Shown piece by piece: positions 52,448 to 62,148 of a stretch of 64,000 nt of DNA; positions within the stretch are counted from its first letter, which is position 1, and each line of letters starts with the position of its first letter. The notes beneath the pieces are model-generated. The model had not been told where the DNA came from. It made no database searches and was given only the letters and a program-made list of their open reading frames with translations. Source of the DNA: Peromyscus leucopus (taxonomy: Eukaryota; Chordata; Mammalia; Rodentia; Cricetidae); assembly GCF_004664715.2 (NCBI RefSeq), contig NC_051069.1:13578226-13642225 (forward strand), written 5' to 3'. Both the position numbers and the translations under genes were made by a program.

Positions 52448-52937
52448 ATTTTGATCCAAAGCTCAGGAGACATACTTTTGTGGTAAATGGAGTAGCATAT
52501 AACATCACCAGACTCTAAATTCTTTGTAATTTGCTGCAACTCAGATTGTATATGTTTTATGTGTGTTTAAATAAATATATTAAAGACACACGTGTATACA
52601 TACATACCAATAGATCCAAGACTGACTGACTTGGTTTTTGAAATGGTTGAATCTGCAGTGTAATGTGTGGTTCACCTGTGATTAGGAGTTGAAACTTAGA
52701 ACAAGAGAGTAAAAGGACTTAATGTAACATTATTTTAGCCACATATCCCGATATAGAGCACTTGGGGAATGGGATGGGGTGGGTTGGTGAGACAATCAGA
52801 TCGATAAATTGATTAAATGCTCCTAACCCTGTAATTTTGTGCATAGAGCACCTTGTGCTGTGGAAATAACTGTTCTTAGATTTTCATTGTAACTGGACTG
52901 TTCAGGTTGCCCAGAGGGAAAGAACATTCCTAATTCT

Positions 52938-52948
52938 AATAAAATAAA
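52938..52948 (+). terminator. Arih1: Likely distal poly(A) signal (two overlapping AATAAA)
   Basis: Two AATAAA hexamers share one base (52938-52943 and 52943-52948). T/G-rich sequence follows (TTTATTTTGTTATTCC), as expected of a cleavage site. The second hexamer lies in an 18-bp perfect palindrome at 52941-52958. Confidence 0.6.
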
Positions 52949-53984
52949 CGTTTATTTTGTTATTCCATTAGTTACTTATGTTTATTTTTATAGCTGAAAA
53001 CAGATGACTTAGGTGGATAACAGCCACCTGAATAATGTGCCTTATTCACTGTTCCTATTTAATATAAACTGTCAAGAATTGTTTCAGGTCCTAGGTAGGG
53101 AACTGTGAATGAGACCATCCCCATCATTTAATTTGGCTAATGAAACTTTCAGAAGTACTTCTGAAAGCTTTCTGGTTTCCAAATCGCAAACATGGAATTT
53201 AGATTGTTTGTGTTCTAATAGTGATACACATCTAGATGCTCAGATCCTCAATGTCAGGTTTTTGTTTTTTTAAATAAGATATTTAAAACATTATTCTCAG
53301 CCTCAAAAGTACTTCACCTTACTTTCATGTAGAAGCTGATGGTTGCTGTAAAGCAGTCTCAAAGCTGAAGATACTTGTAGATATTGTTAATGATATGATA
53401 ACCAAGTCCAGACTTTAGGACAGTGAGTCTTATCCCATCAATAGTGTAATCTGTCACTTACATCTTCAAAGCACTTACTCTCAAACAAGTGGAGTAAAGA
53501 TTGTATTTCACAGAAGAGAACAATAAGACTCAGTAAGATTATCTAGGACCAGAGCAACATCCAACTACCTCTCTGTACAATTTTCTATTCCGGTCTCAGA
53601 ATTATGTAGTATCCGTGACCAGAAGTGGCATTTAGTGCTGTGCTTCTGAACCATACTTTAACAGCAGTTATGCCTAGCAATGCTCCTTTTAGAGCGCTAT
53701 TGTGTCATTCACCATTGTGGTCCTAATTTCTTCTAGAAACCAGCCGTGACTAGAAGAGAGCCCTTCCCCATGTGCAGTTGGGGCAGCCAGTCCCCGTATA
53801 TCATTTGAAGTCCTAGTTACCAGTGTCACCCAGACCACATATGACAGTTGGGAATAAATAGCTTAGTGTTACTTTATAGGGTATTTGCAGTTGACCTTGA
53901 ATTTGGATGGCCTGCTGGGACTTGTTACAAGGTCTCTTTTATACATGATAGCTGAAAATGCAGAGAGTGGCAGCTAATTTTTTT

Positions 53985-54136
53985 CTTTTTGGTTCTTTTA
54001 AAGACAAGATCTTTTGTAGCCCAGGTGAGTCTGAGTCTAGAACTTAGGTAGCCAAGGATGGCCTTGAACTGCTGATCATCTTGCCTCTGCCTCTCAAGTG
54101 CTAGAATGACAGGCATGTGCCACTATGCCCAGCTTA
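53985..54136 (-). repeat. Old B1-type SINE
   Basis: AAAGACAAGATCTTTTGTAG, CAAGGATGGCCTTGAACTGC, ending GCCACTATGCCCAGC. It marks the end of the SINE-free zone that begins after exon 14. Confidence 0.8.
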
Positions 54137-54229
54137 GCAAGTAACCATTTGAGCTCAGCATTTATCCCTACAACTGGAGAGTCTGGGAGTTTTTGGTTTG
54201 GGGGTTTTTTGTTCTGGGTGGCGGGCGCG

Positions 54230-54232
<3 letters not shown>

Positions 54233-54289
<57 letters not shown>

Positions 54290-54294
54290 TGTGT
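54233..54294. repeat. (GT)n microsatellite
   Basis: About 62 bp of GT with one TATG interruption, preceded by GC-rich GGCGGGCGCGAGC. Confidence 0.97.
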
Positions 54295-54309
54295 TCTCAT
54301 TTGTTTTTA

Positions 54310-54420
54310 TTACAACAGAATCTCAGCACTATAGCCCAGGCTGACCTCCAATTTAAAACTTTCCTCCTGCCTCTGCCTCCTGGGTGTTGGGATTGCAGTA
54401 TGTACTACCATACCTAACAC
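54310..54420 (-). repeat. Old B1-type SINE
   Basis: AGCCCAGGCTGACCTCCAAT, CCTCTGCCTCCTGGGTGTTG, ACTACCATACCTAAC. Confidence 0.72.
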
Positions 54421-54664
54421 CTTGGGAGGGTTGTTTTGTTTTGTTTTGTTTTATTTTATTTTTAGATAAACAGCATAATGGGGAAATCTTGGCTCCTACA
54501 GAAATGAAAACTGTAGACTTAAGGTCCCCCCCCCTTTGGGCAGTTGGTATATATATTTTAAACAATGTGCATCTGTTGGTTTTTCAAGTTGAATTAGCCA
54601 ACCTAGACACCAAGAAACTCAATTGGAAGTCAATGCTGACTAAGAATAAAGTAAAGTTTGGAAT

Positions 54665-54668
<4 letters not shown>

Positions 54669-54736
<68 letters not shown>
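54669..54736. repeat. (GT)34 microsatellite
   Basis: 68 bp of perfect GT, the longest uninterrupted dinucleotide tract in the window. Confidence 0.98.
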
Positions 54737-54738
<2 letters not shown>

Positions 54739-55184
54739 AAGGCACCTGCTAATCTTCTCAAGCATTTAATGGGAGAAGTGATACTGCTTTTTTGGGGAAA
54801 ACTGTTTTCAACTGTTATGGATTGGGGCCATTAGGATGTTTTTCATTGTAGTTGCCAAGTTATAAACTTGTCAAAGTACCAGTCACTTTGGCACTTAGCT
54901 TCTCAACAATGCATCCATGGGGGATTCAGGGGTCTCAAACTCAAATGCATACTAAGTTAGGTAAATAGGGATCGATTACTCCCATTAGAGCTGGATTCTA
55001 AGAAAGTACTGTCAGATCACTAAATGTTAAACCTTGAGTTCATAGTGTGTCCATACTTGTCTGATTCCATATATTCTATTATATTGCTTTTAAAAAAAAA
55101 AGGAATATTGTGGGAATCAAAGAATGGGTAAAATAAAGCCTAGTTACAAATCTTAAGAAATACTTAATTTAGGTCTCTTGTGTT

Positions 55185-55498
55185 TTGATTAGTTACTTTT
55201 CTATTGTGACAAAACACCATGACAAAGGCAACATATAAAAGAAAGTTTTTAATTGGACTTACAGTTTCAGATGGTTAGAGTCATGGTGGCTGAGCGTTCA
55301 CATCTTGATCCTCAAGTAGGCAGAGAGAGCACACTGGGAATGATGCCATGAGATTTTTGAAATCGAGAAGCCTGCCCCCATGACATACCCCCTCAAGGCC
55401 ACACCTTCTAATCCTTCCCAAACAGTTCTATCCACTTGGGACTAAGTATTGAAATATGAGCCTATATGAACCATTATCATCTAAATCACCACAGTTAC
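55185..55498 (-). repeat. MaLR-like LTR
   Basis: TTAGTTACTTTTCTATTGTG, AAAACACCATGACAAAGGCA, AAGGCCACACCTTCTAATCC, ATATGAGCCTATATGAACC. It is the reverse of the 3903/17333 family and non-coding. Confidence 0.7.
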
Positions 55499-55953
55499 CT
55501 TCCTCTTTTGATAAAAATAAAATTTAGTGAAAATGGATAATTACCCCCACTCCCATTAGCAAGGGGTAGAATTAAGTTCCTTTAATACAGTGTTGGGCAC
55601 TGCAGGTTCAACAGTCAACCAAAGGGGTCTGTCAATTTGTGTGAAGCTGTTAACCTAGGCTGTCTGTGCAAATGGGTTGTTCTGTAACCCAGCCTGTTAC
55701 CAGGTGGGGCTATATTTGGCCACTTTACACTATTCAGTTTTACCAATGTATCTGCTGGGACTTAAGACTTCTAACAATATTAAGTTATTCTAGGAACTCG
55801 GTGGCAAATTCGTTTGATTGTTCTACTCAGAACAGGTTGCTTTTGTTGAAGACCTCAGATAAACCAAGCATTTCCTCATGTTTAGGAGCCACCCTATTTT
55901 AAGGAGTGAAGAAGGGCCTTATATCTTCAGACCATTCAAAGATGGCCAATCTT

Positions 55954-56112
55954 TTTTTTTTTTTTGGTTTTTCGAGACAGGGTTTCTCTGTGTAGCTTTG
56001 CGCCTTTCCTGGAACTCGCTTTGGAGACCAGGCTGGCCTCGAACTCACAGAGATCCGCCTGGCTCTGCCTCCCGAGTGCTGGGATTAAAGGCGTGCGCCA
56101 CCACCGCCCGGC
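55954..56112 (-). repeat. Young B1 SINE with a perfect 17-bp target duplication
   Basis: Near-consensus antisense B1 ending GCCACCACCGCCCGGC. Flanked by CAAAGATGGCCAATCTT at 55937-55953 and 56113-56129, the longest exact target duplication seen here. Confidence 0.98.
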
Positions 56113-56799
56113 CAAAGATGGCCAATCTTGACATGATGGAATTGGCTCTAGATGCATAAAGTAATGTTTCCTGAGGATTACTTTGTGCCTTAACTAGCAC
56201 CTGTAAAGCCCTCCTCCCTGACTACACCTGTGTGAAAGTTGGGTGGGTCATTAACTTTGCAAGCTACCTACTGTCTGATGGAGAAGTCAAGTAAATAAGA
56301 TTTCTGTATACAAAATCAAACAGTGCAATACTAGTGACTTCACACGAATAGCTGTTTGAATCTTACACCATGGGGACCCAGCTCTCTGGAAGAGGTGGAT
56401 CAGACAGGGATTCAGGAATTTATATCCTAAAACTTGAAGGGACCCTATCCAAAAACAATGTAGCTTGCTCTTAAAGGGAGAACTCTGCTACTCCTGTTGG
56501 TATCATTTCCTTGGAGTGTAGTATAAAATGATGATCTGCACTTATAGATGACCTTTTGTGGGCTTACTTGGGCAGGAGACATTCTAATGGGATGCTCTGA
56601 AGTTGTTAACTACATTCACTCTCAAGTTATTTATAACTTAATTGCTGGTATTCCTGGTATGAAAGAAGATGTTTGCTTATTAATAAATTCCTATCACATA
56701 TCTTGGCTTGTGGTTCATTTCTACCTATATAAGACAAATGCTAGAATTTTCTAACAGGAAAGTATGACCTATGTATTCACTTGATTTGGAAAAGATGTA

Positions 56800-56956
56800 C
56801 TTTCAAATTTTTATTCAGTGTGAGACAGGATCTTGCTAAAATTTATAAAGGTCCAGACTGGCCTTTAAGTTGCAACCCTCTTGGTGCTGGGATTTTAGGT
56901 GTGTGCCACTATGTATGCCCTTTCTAGGGAATGACTTGGAATACTGTAAAGGTCAT
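56800..56956 (-). repeat. Old B1 fragment and first copy of a 113-bp duplicated segment
   Basis: Antisense B1-like GTGAGACAGGATCTTGCTAA to GGTGTGTGCCACTATG. Bases 56844-56956 recur at 57426-57538 with three mismatches. Confidence 0.85.
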
Positions 56957-57425
56957 TGTAGATGTAACCAACTGTCTTATTAAATAAGAAACACAGAACC
57001 AATGCAAAGAAGAAAGCCAAGAGGTCAGAGCTAAGAGCTAAAACCTTACCCTTCCTCCTGCGGTGGTCCTACCTCTCCGAACCAGAACTACTTCCTGTGT
57101 ATCTGTCTTTTTATAGTGTTTCTGTTCTGCCTTCTCATTGGTTGTAAACCCAAACACATGACCACCTCACCACAGCCTGTCTGCATAGACCTCCAGGTTT
57201 TCTATTGATTGGTATTGAGATTAAAGGCATGTGTATCCAATACTGGCTGTATCCCTGAACACACAGAGACTTACCTAGCTCTGCCTACCAAGTGCTGGGA
57301 TTACAAGCGTACGCCACCACTGTCCTGTTTTCCCATGGCTTGCTAATAGCTCTGACCCACCGGGTAACTTTATTTATTAACATACAAATAACATTTGAAT
57401 ACAAATAAAATATCACCATAAATTA
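56957..57425 (-). mobile_element. 469-bp insert, probable cricetid LTR-type element containing a B1-like segment
   Basis: Starts TGTAGATGTAACCAACTGTC and ends TAAAATATCACCATAAATTA. Inside, 57240-57330 reads as an antisense B1-like segment (CTTACCTAGCTCTGCCTACC, GCTGGGATTACAAGCGTACG). I recall similar repeats from cricetid genomes but cannot name the family. No ORF. Strand is uncertain. Confidence 0.5.
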
Positions 57426-57538
57426 TATAAAGGTCCAGACTGGCCTTTAAGTTGCAACCCTCTTGGTGCTGGGATTTTAGGTGTGTACCACTATCTATGC
57501 CCTTCCTAGGGAATGACTTGGAATACTGTAAAGGTCAT
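57426..57538 (-). repeat. Second copy of the 113-bp duplicated segment
   Basis: Same length as 56844-56956, with three substitutions and no gap. It includes the old B1 fragment and unique sequence to its right (GGGAATGACTTGGAATACTG). Confidence 0.95.
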
Positions 57539-57675
57539 GACAGTAAACACCAGAGAATATGCCTCGAGAAGAGTGGTGATAGCGTTCTTTATGCCCTGTC
57601 TCTCCCAAATTTTGTTTTCATTATTTTGACAAGCATGCAATAAAGTCAACAAAATATGTACTTTAAAAGATCTCC

Positions 57676-57844
57676 GGCCGGACGGTGGTGGCGCACGCCT
57701 TTAATCCCAGCACTTGGGAGGCAGAGCCAGGCGGATCTCTGTGAGTTCAAGGCCAGCCTGGTCTCCAAAGAGAGTTCCAGGAAAGGCGCAAAGCTACACA
57801 GAGAAACCCTGTTTCAAAAAATAAATAAATAAATAGAAAGAAAC
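57676..57844 (+). repeat. Young B1 SINE with an 11-bp target duplication
   Basis: GGCCGGACGGTGGTGGCGCA head, GGAAAGGCGCAAAGCTACAC body, (AAAT)n tail. Flanked by AAAAGATCTCC at 57665-57675 and 57845-57855. Confidence 0.97.
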
Positions 57845-58249
57845 AAAAGATCTCCATGATATATTGTAAAAATCAAATGAGTAAAGTCAGTGCCTAACAG
57901 TTACCAAATGTTGGCACACTAATTCATGTAATCAGATAGCTGGTTCCATGAAATTGTTTCACAGATTGCAAATGTTGTTTCTTTAAAGGACGTGTGTGTG
58001 TCTCTAAGATAAATTTCATAATCTAGGGTTTTGCCCTGAGCAGACAAGAGCCCACAAATTATACTGAAGAAAACAGACTTGGAAACACATGCTCCTGGAA
58101 TAGGAATTCCATATTCATCGTGTGTTTAATTGGTCATACTGTGCACATCTTACATTTAGTTGGATATTTTAAGAACTGTGTATGCCTGTGTAATAACCCA
58201 AAAATGATGGAACTCTCTTTAACGCCGTCTTTGAGGCCCCTTTCCAGTG

Positions 58250-58479
58250 CCTACTTGTTGGTTTCAATCACTTAAGGTCAGTGTGCTCACTTTTGAACTT
58301 CATATAAATGGGTCATATGTACTCTTGGGTGGCTAATTCATAATGCCTTAAAGATTCTCCATATTATAGATTCGATCATTCTGTAGGCTGAACAGTAAAA
58401 CATCCTATACATAATACCAGTTTATCCAGTTTCCTACCAATAACTCTTGTTTCCTATTTGGGGCTATATGAGTTTTTAA
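58250..58479 (-). mobile_element. Ancient antisense LINE-1, piece 1
   Basis: CATATAAATGGGTCATATGT, GATTCTCCATATTATAGATT, CCAGTTTATCCAGTTTCC. Matches the antisense of the old L1 3' region, strongly diverged. Confidence 0.6.
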
Positions 58480-58640
58480 TTTTTTTTAATTGTGTATAGG
58501 TATTTGCCTGAATATAGGTCTGTGTCTTTGGAAGGCACTGTATCCCTTAGAAATGGAGTTAGATGTTTGTGAGCCATCATGTAGATGCCGGGTCCTCTTT
58601 CAAGAGCTGCCAGTACTCTTAACCAGCCATCTCTCCAGCC
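58480..58640 (-). repeat. B3-type SINE inside the L1
   Basis: TATCCCTTAGAAATGGAGTT, GAGCCATCATGTAGATGCCG, AACCAGCCATCTCTCCAGCC. It separates L1 pieces 1 and 2. Confidence 0.85.
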
Positions 58641-58823
58641 CATACAATGTTTTTAGATACATTTTTTCTCCTGACCTAACAGTCAGATTTGTTGGGTCAC
58701 ATGGTTACCTTATGTTTAAGGCCATAAACTGTCCTATACAAAGCATGCATCATTTTATATGCCTATGAATGATATATCCAATCTCTAGTTTATCCATATC
58801 TAAACATTTCCTGTTGTCAGTGG
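58641..58823 (-). mobile_element. Ancient antisense LINE-1, piece 2
   Basis: GTTGGGTCACATGGTTACCT, then TTATGTTTAAGGCCATAAAC and CATTTTATATGCCTATGAAT. Corresponds to the 'ggtcatatggt ... ccaccag' part of L1 antisense. Confidence 0.65.
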
Positions 58824-58932
58824 TTGGTTTTTGAGACAGGAGTTTGTGTAGCTCAGGCATGACTTGAATTTAAGAAGCTCCTGCCTCAGCCTCCTAAACA
58901 CTATGATTATAGACATGCACCACATCTAGCTC
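58824..58932 (-). repeat. Old B1-type SINE
   Basis: GTTTTTGAGACAGGAGTTTG, CTGCCTCAGCCTCCTAAACA, GCACCACATCTAGCTC. Confidence 0.75.
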
Positions 58933-59139
58933 TATCAGTGTTTACTTTTTATACTAGCAATCTTAGCAGGTAGGAAATAACTGATTTTAATTTATGTTAT
59001 TTTCCCTTGGTGGTATAAACATACTCTGTTTTGGTTAAGTGCTTGCTTAGCATGTATAAAATACCTAGCAATGGAAGTTGTGACAGTTATTTTGCATTAC
59101 TGGGAAATTACATGCTAGGCCTACTTTTTATTTCATTTT

Positions 59140-59240
59140 ATTTTGACACAGGGTCTTGTTGTTTTGCCCAGGCTAGCTTTAAATTCCTGGGCTCAAATGA
59201 TCCTCCTGCCTCAGCCCCTGATATTTCTAGGACTGCAGTG
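59140..59240 (-). repeat. Very old 7SL-derived SINE (proto-B1-like)
   Basis: GACACAGGGTCTTGTTGTTT, GCTAGCTTTAAATTCCTGGG, CTCAAATGATCCTCCTGCCT. The CTCAAATGATCCTCC form resembles primate Alu/7SL more than standard B1, which fits an early rodent copy. Confidence 0.6.
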
Positions 59241-59329
59241 TCTGTGCTATTGGTGTTCAGCTTGTAATTTTGTATTTTGACTTACATAAATTCTGTGTTT
59301 TATGATTTAATAAGTTCAGTATCATAAGC

Positions 59330-59690
59330 AGTATGTTTCCTGCTGGAAATTTATGATCCATCTCAAGTTAGTTGTTTAAACATTTATGGCATTTTACATT
59401 TAGGTGACCTAATATTTCAAAGTTGATTTCTGTTAACAGAATCACATTTTGTTTCAACATGGATATTCAGTTCCAGCAGCTTATTTAAAGGATTTTTCTA
59501 TCCCCCCCCCCCCCCCCCCCCCCCATTAGCTCTAGGTTGGCACTTAGGTTGAAAATCAGGTAGAAAATCTTGATGGGTTGCTTTGAAATCAGGTCAGTTT
59601 AGGAAGAGTTAATATTTTATTAGGGATGAGTTAATCTCTGTCCATAAACATGGTACATATTTTGCCATTTATGTTTTTTGTTTACTTTTT
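59330..59690 (-). mobile_element. Ancient antisense LINE-1 ORF2, piece 3
   Basis: CATCTCAAGTTAGTTG, TTGGCACTTAGGTTGAAAAT, AAACATGGTACATATTTTGC follow the antisense order of L1 ORF2. A 23-C run sits inside. Confidence 0.65.
59502..59524. repeat. Poly(C) tract, 23 bp
   Basis: Uninterrupted C x23 on the + strand within an L1 remnant. L1 has a short C-run here (TTTCCCCATT), so this is likely slippage from it. Confidence 0.97.
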
Positions 59691-59815
59691 TTTTTTTGCT
59701 TGCGTTTTGAGGTAGGCTCTCAAGTAGCCCATAATAACCTTGAACGTCTTATATATAACTAGGAATGATTTTACCTCAAGTACTGGGGTTGCAGGCATGT
59801 GCCCCCATGCTTAGC
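59691..59815 (-). repeat. Old B1-type SINE
   Basis: T-run, GTTTTGAGGTAGGCTCTCAA, ACTGGGGTTGCAGGCATGTG, ATGCTTAGC. Confidence 0.7.
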
Positions 59816-59900
59816 TATTTAGAGTTTCTTATTTTTATATTTTTTTATTTTATTTTTTTCCTAGTAGTACTTTGTAGTTTCCCTTAGCTTTTTCCCTTGG

Positions 59901-59903
<3 letters not shown>

Positions 59904-59964
<61 letters not shown>
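59904..59964. repeat. (TG)n microsatellite
   Basis: About 61 bp of TG followed by TATACATATATATG. Confidence 0.97.
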
Positions 59965-59967
<3 letters not shown>

Positions 59968-59984
59968 CATATATATGTTTGTTT

Positions 59985-60095
59985 TTTTAGACAGGGTCTC
60001 ATGCTTGTGGCACAAGGCTGTCCTTGAACTCAGATTTTTCTGCCTCAACCATTTGAGTACTGTTGTTATCGATGTGAGTGACCATGTCAGGCTGA
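59985..60095 (-). repeat. Old B1-type SINE
   Basis: TTTTTTAGACAGGGTCTCAT, CACAAGGCTGTCCTTGAACT, GTGACCATGTCAGGCTG. Confidence 0.72.
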
Positions 60096-60099
60096 TACT

Positions 60100-60287
60100 T
60101 TTTAAAAAATATTTTAAAATGTCATTTCTATTTTTGCTCTTATAAAGAAATAAAATTGATCTTACATATTGATCTTGAAGCCCACTTAATAAACCTATTC
60201 TAGAAATAGCTCTGTGGGTTTCATATATGCAAAATCATTTCTGCAAATGATGTTTTTACTTTTTTTTTGTTTTTTTTTTTTCCCATT
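60100..60287 (-). mobile_element. Ancient antisense LINE-1 ORF2, piece 4
   Basis: CCACTTAATAAACCTATTCT, GTGGGTTTCATATATGCAAA, TTTCTGCAAATGATG. Confidence 0.65.
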
Positions 60288-60487
60288 TTTATTTTGTCTG
60301 TGTGGAGGTCAGAGAACAATGTTCTTATCTTCCACCTTGCTGAGGTGGGCTTTAGTGTTTCTGATGCTGCCTGGCTTACTCCATGCAGGATAACCCACAC
60401 CTCTTAACTTTTTACATGGGAATTGAACTCAGGTTGTCGGGTTTGTGCAGCTAGTAGCTTTATCTTCTGGACAACCTCCATGTCTCC
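60288..60487 (-). repeat. B3-type SINE inside the L1
   Basis: GTGTGGAGGTCAGAGAACAA, TGGGAATTGAACTCAGGTTG, TCTGGACAACCTCCATGTC, with a central insertion of about 40 bp. Confidence 0.75.
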
Positions 60488-60800
60488 CTTTTGTATTGCT
60501 TAGCGTTTTGTCTTGCCCTTCCATCCTGGTGACAAAATCTAGTATAGTGCTAGAAAAATGTAACAGTGACATTCTGGTTCTGTTCTCAGCATTAGAAAGT
60601 AAAGATATCATGGTTTTTTATTAAGTGTGATATGTAGTGGTAAGGTTTTTTTTTTAAATATATGCATCTTACAAACCTGTGGGAGTTCATTTATATTCCC
60701 ATTTTACTAAGCATTTTTAATAGGAAGCATTGCTAAATTTTATCAGATGCCTTTTCTGATTCTGTTAGAAGTGTCATAAGAGTTTCTCAGAGGGAAGAGT
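60488..60800 (-). mobile_element. Ancient antisense LINE-1 ORF2, piece 5
   Basis: TTTGTATTGCTTAGCGTTTT, CATTTATATTCCCATTTTAC, TTGCTAAATTTTATCAGATG, CCTTTTCTGATTCTG. The order continues from piece 4 across the B3. Confidence 0.65.
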
Positions 60801-60949
60801 TAACATGCTATACAGTGGGCTAAATTCAGTTCAAAGACTAAACCCTTGAGCTATTTTTAAATGGCTAGGCTGCAGGCTATACTCTAGTTACTGTCCAACC
60901 TGCTGCCTGCCTATCTGCAGGCAAGTATAAACTTATCTATTTAAAAGCC

Positions 60950-60977
60950 GGGGGTGGGGGGGTGGGCGGGGAGGGGG
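60950..60977 (+). other. G-quadruplex-prone G-runs
   Basis: Five G-runs (5, 7, 3, 4 and 5 long) separated by single bases: a textbook intramolecular G4 pattern on the + strand. Confidence 0.85.
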
Positions 60978-61115
60978 AGGAAGATGGCTCAGCAGGTAAA
61001 GATGATTACTGCTGAATCTGATGGCCTGAGTTCCATCCCCAAGCCCCACATGGTAGGAAAGAACCAATTTCTGCAAGTTGTCCTTTCTCATCCATACACA
61101 CACACCATGGCACCA
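60978..61115 (+). repeat. B3-type SINE
   Basis: GAAGATGGCTCAGCAGGTAA, GCCCCACATGGTAGGAAAGA, AGTTGTCCTTTCTCATCCAT. Its first bases merge with the G-rich tract. Confidence 0.8.
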
Positions 61116-61235
61116 GCTTCCTCTAACAAGTTAAATGTAATGTTTAAAAATGGAAGGGGAAAGGTTTAGGAAGGGAAGAAGAAGAAGAGCCAGAGATACA
61201 TGCTGTAAAGCTTAAAGTCCTCTTGCTTGGAATCC

Positions 61236-61378
61236 GGGCGGTGGTGGCACACACATTTGATCCCAGCACTCGGGAGGCAGAGGCAGGTGGATCTCTGAGT
61301 TTGAGGCCAGCCTGGTCTACAGAGTGAGTTCCAGGACAGGCAAAGCTACACAGAGAAACCCTGTCTTGAAAAAACAAA
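61236..61378 (+). repeat. B1 SINE
   Basis: CCGGGCGGTGGTGGCACACA through AAACCCTGTCTTGAAAA. The imperfect flanks AGTCCTCTTG and AGTACTCTTG suggest a duplication that has since mutated once. Confidence 0.92.
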
Positions 61379-61721
61379 AGTACTCTTGTTCCCTCTCATC
61401 CAACACTAACCCTGTCCAAGTACACGGTATATGGTGATAGGAAGATACATTGAACTTAAAAATATGGTAGCTAATTAATGGTTATTGAACACTTAGATGT
61501 GATTAGTGTAAATGGATTTTTACTTTTAGTGAATTTAAATTTAAATAACCTAATATGTTCTGTATGGGACTGATTAGAACTAGAAATCACATATATATGT
61601 GTGCCAGAAATGGTACTTTTATAAGTTATGCTTTATATGCTTTTTATATATAAACTTTAGAGTACATAATATTCTTCATAGTTTCCAGTCAATCTAAGGT
61701 TTTATCTGATATAATTTCTCA

Positions 61722-61787
61722 AGTCTGAATGCCAGGGATTGAACCACACTAGGCTGCTCTATCGCTGAGTTCTATCTCCAGCCCTCC
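61722..61787 (-). repeat. ID-like SINE
   Basis: AATGCCAGGGATTGAACCAC, TGAGTTCTATCTCCAGCCC. Confidence 0.7.
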
Positions 61788-61894
61788 ACTATCATTTCTC
61801 CAGAAATGACTTCTCTGACTTCTCATTGGTTTTAGAATATATTTTCCTTTTTCTTTGTGAGGGCTGTTTTATTTGGATACAGAACTGTTACATT

Positions 61895-62000
61895 CTGTTT
61901 GGGATAGGGTCTCTTGTCGCCCAGGTCGGCCTCAGATTTGCTGTGTAGCTAAGGATAACCTTGAACTTCTGATCCTCCTGTCCCCACCTCCCAAGTGATT
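61895..62000 (-). repeat. Old B1-type SINE
   Basis: GGGATAGGGTCTCTTGTCGC, AAGGATAACCTTGAACTTCT. Diverged. Confidence 0.65.
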
Positions 62001-62146
62001 CCTGCTTGGTATAGAATTCTTATTCCATGCTGACGTTTTATTCTGTCAGGACTTTAATTGTACCGTACTCTTGGGTGTTTTGATCATTTCAAGTTTCCAC
62101 TGCCTGTGATACCCCTCCTCCCATGGTTACATTTTACTGTAGGTAG

Positions 62147-62148
<2 letters not shown>

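Larger units (their letters stand above)
49710..52970 (+). other. Arih1: Arih1 3' UTR
   Basis: About 3.26 kb directly after the stop codon with no SINE, in strong contrast to the introns and the DNA after 53.98 kb. AATAAA signals at 49878, 50958, 52442, 52570, 52938 and 52943 suggest alternative polyadenylation. Repeat-poor sequence goes on to about 53.98 kb with another AATAAA at 53853, so the true end could be later. The stretch is AU-rich with several ATTTA motifs. Confidence 0.8.

Noticed and set aside
55878..56159. 93-codon + strand ORF, MFRSHPILRSEEG start
   Set aside because: More than half is a young antisense B1 with exact target duplications; no exon structure or known domain.
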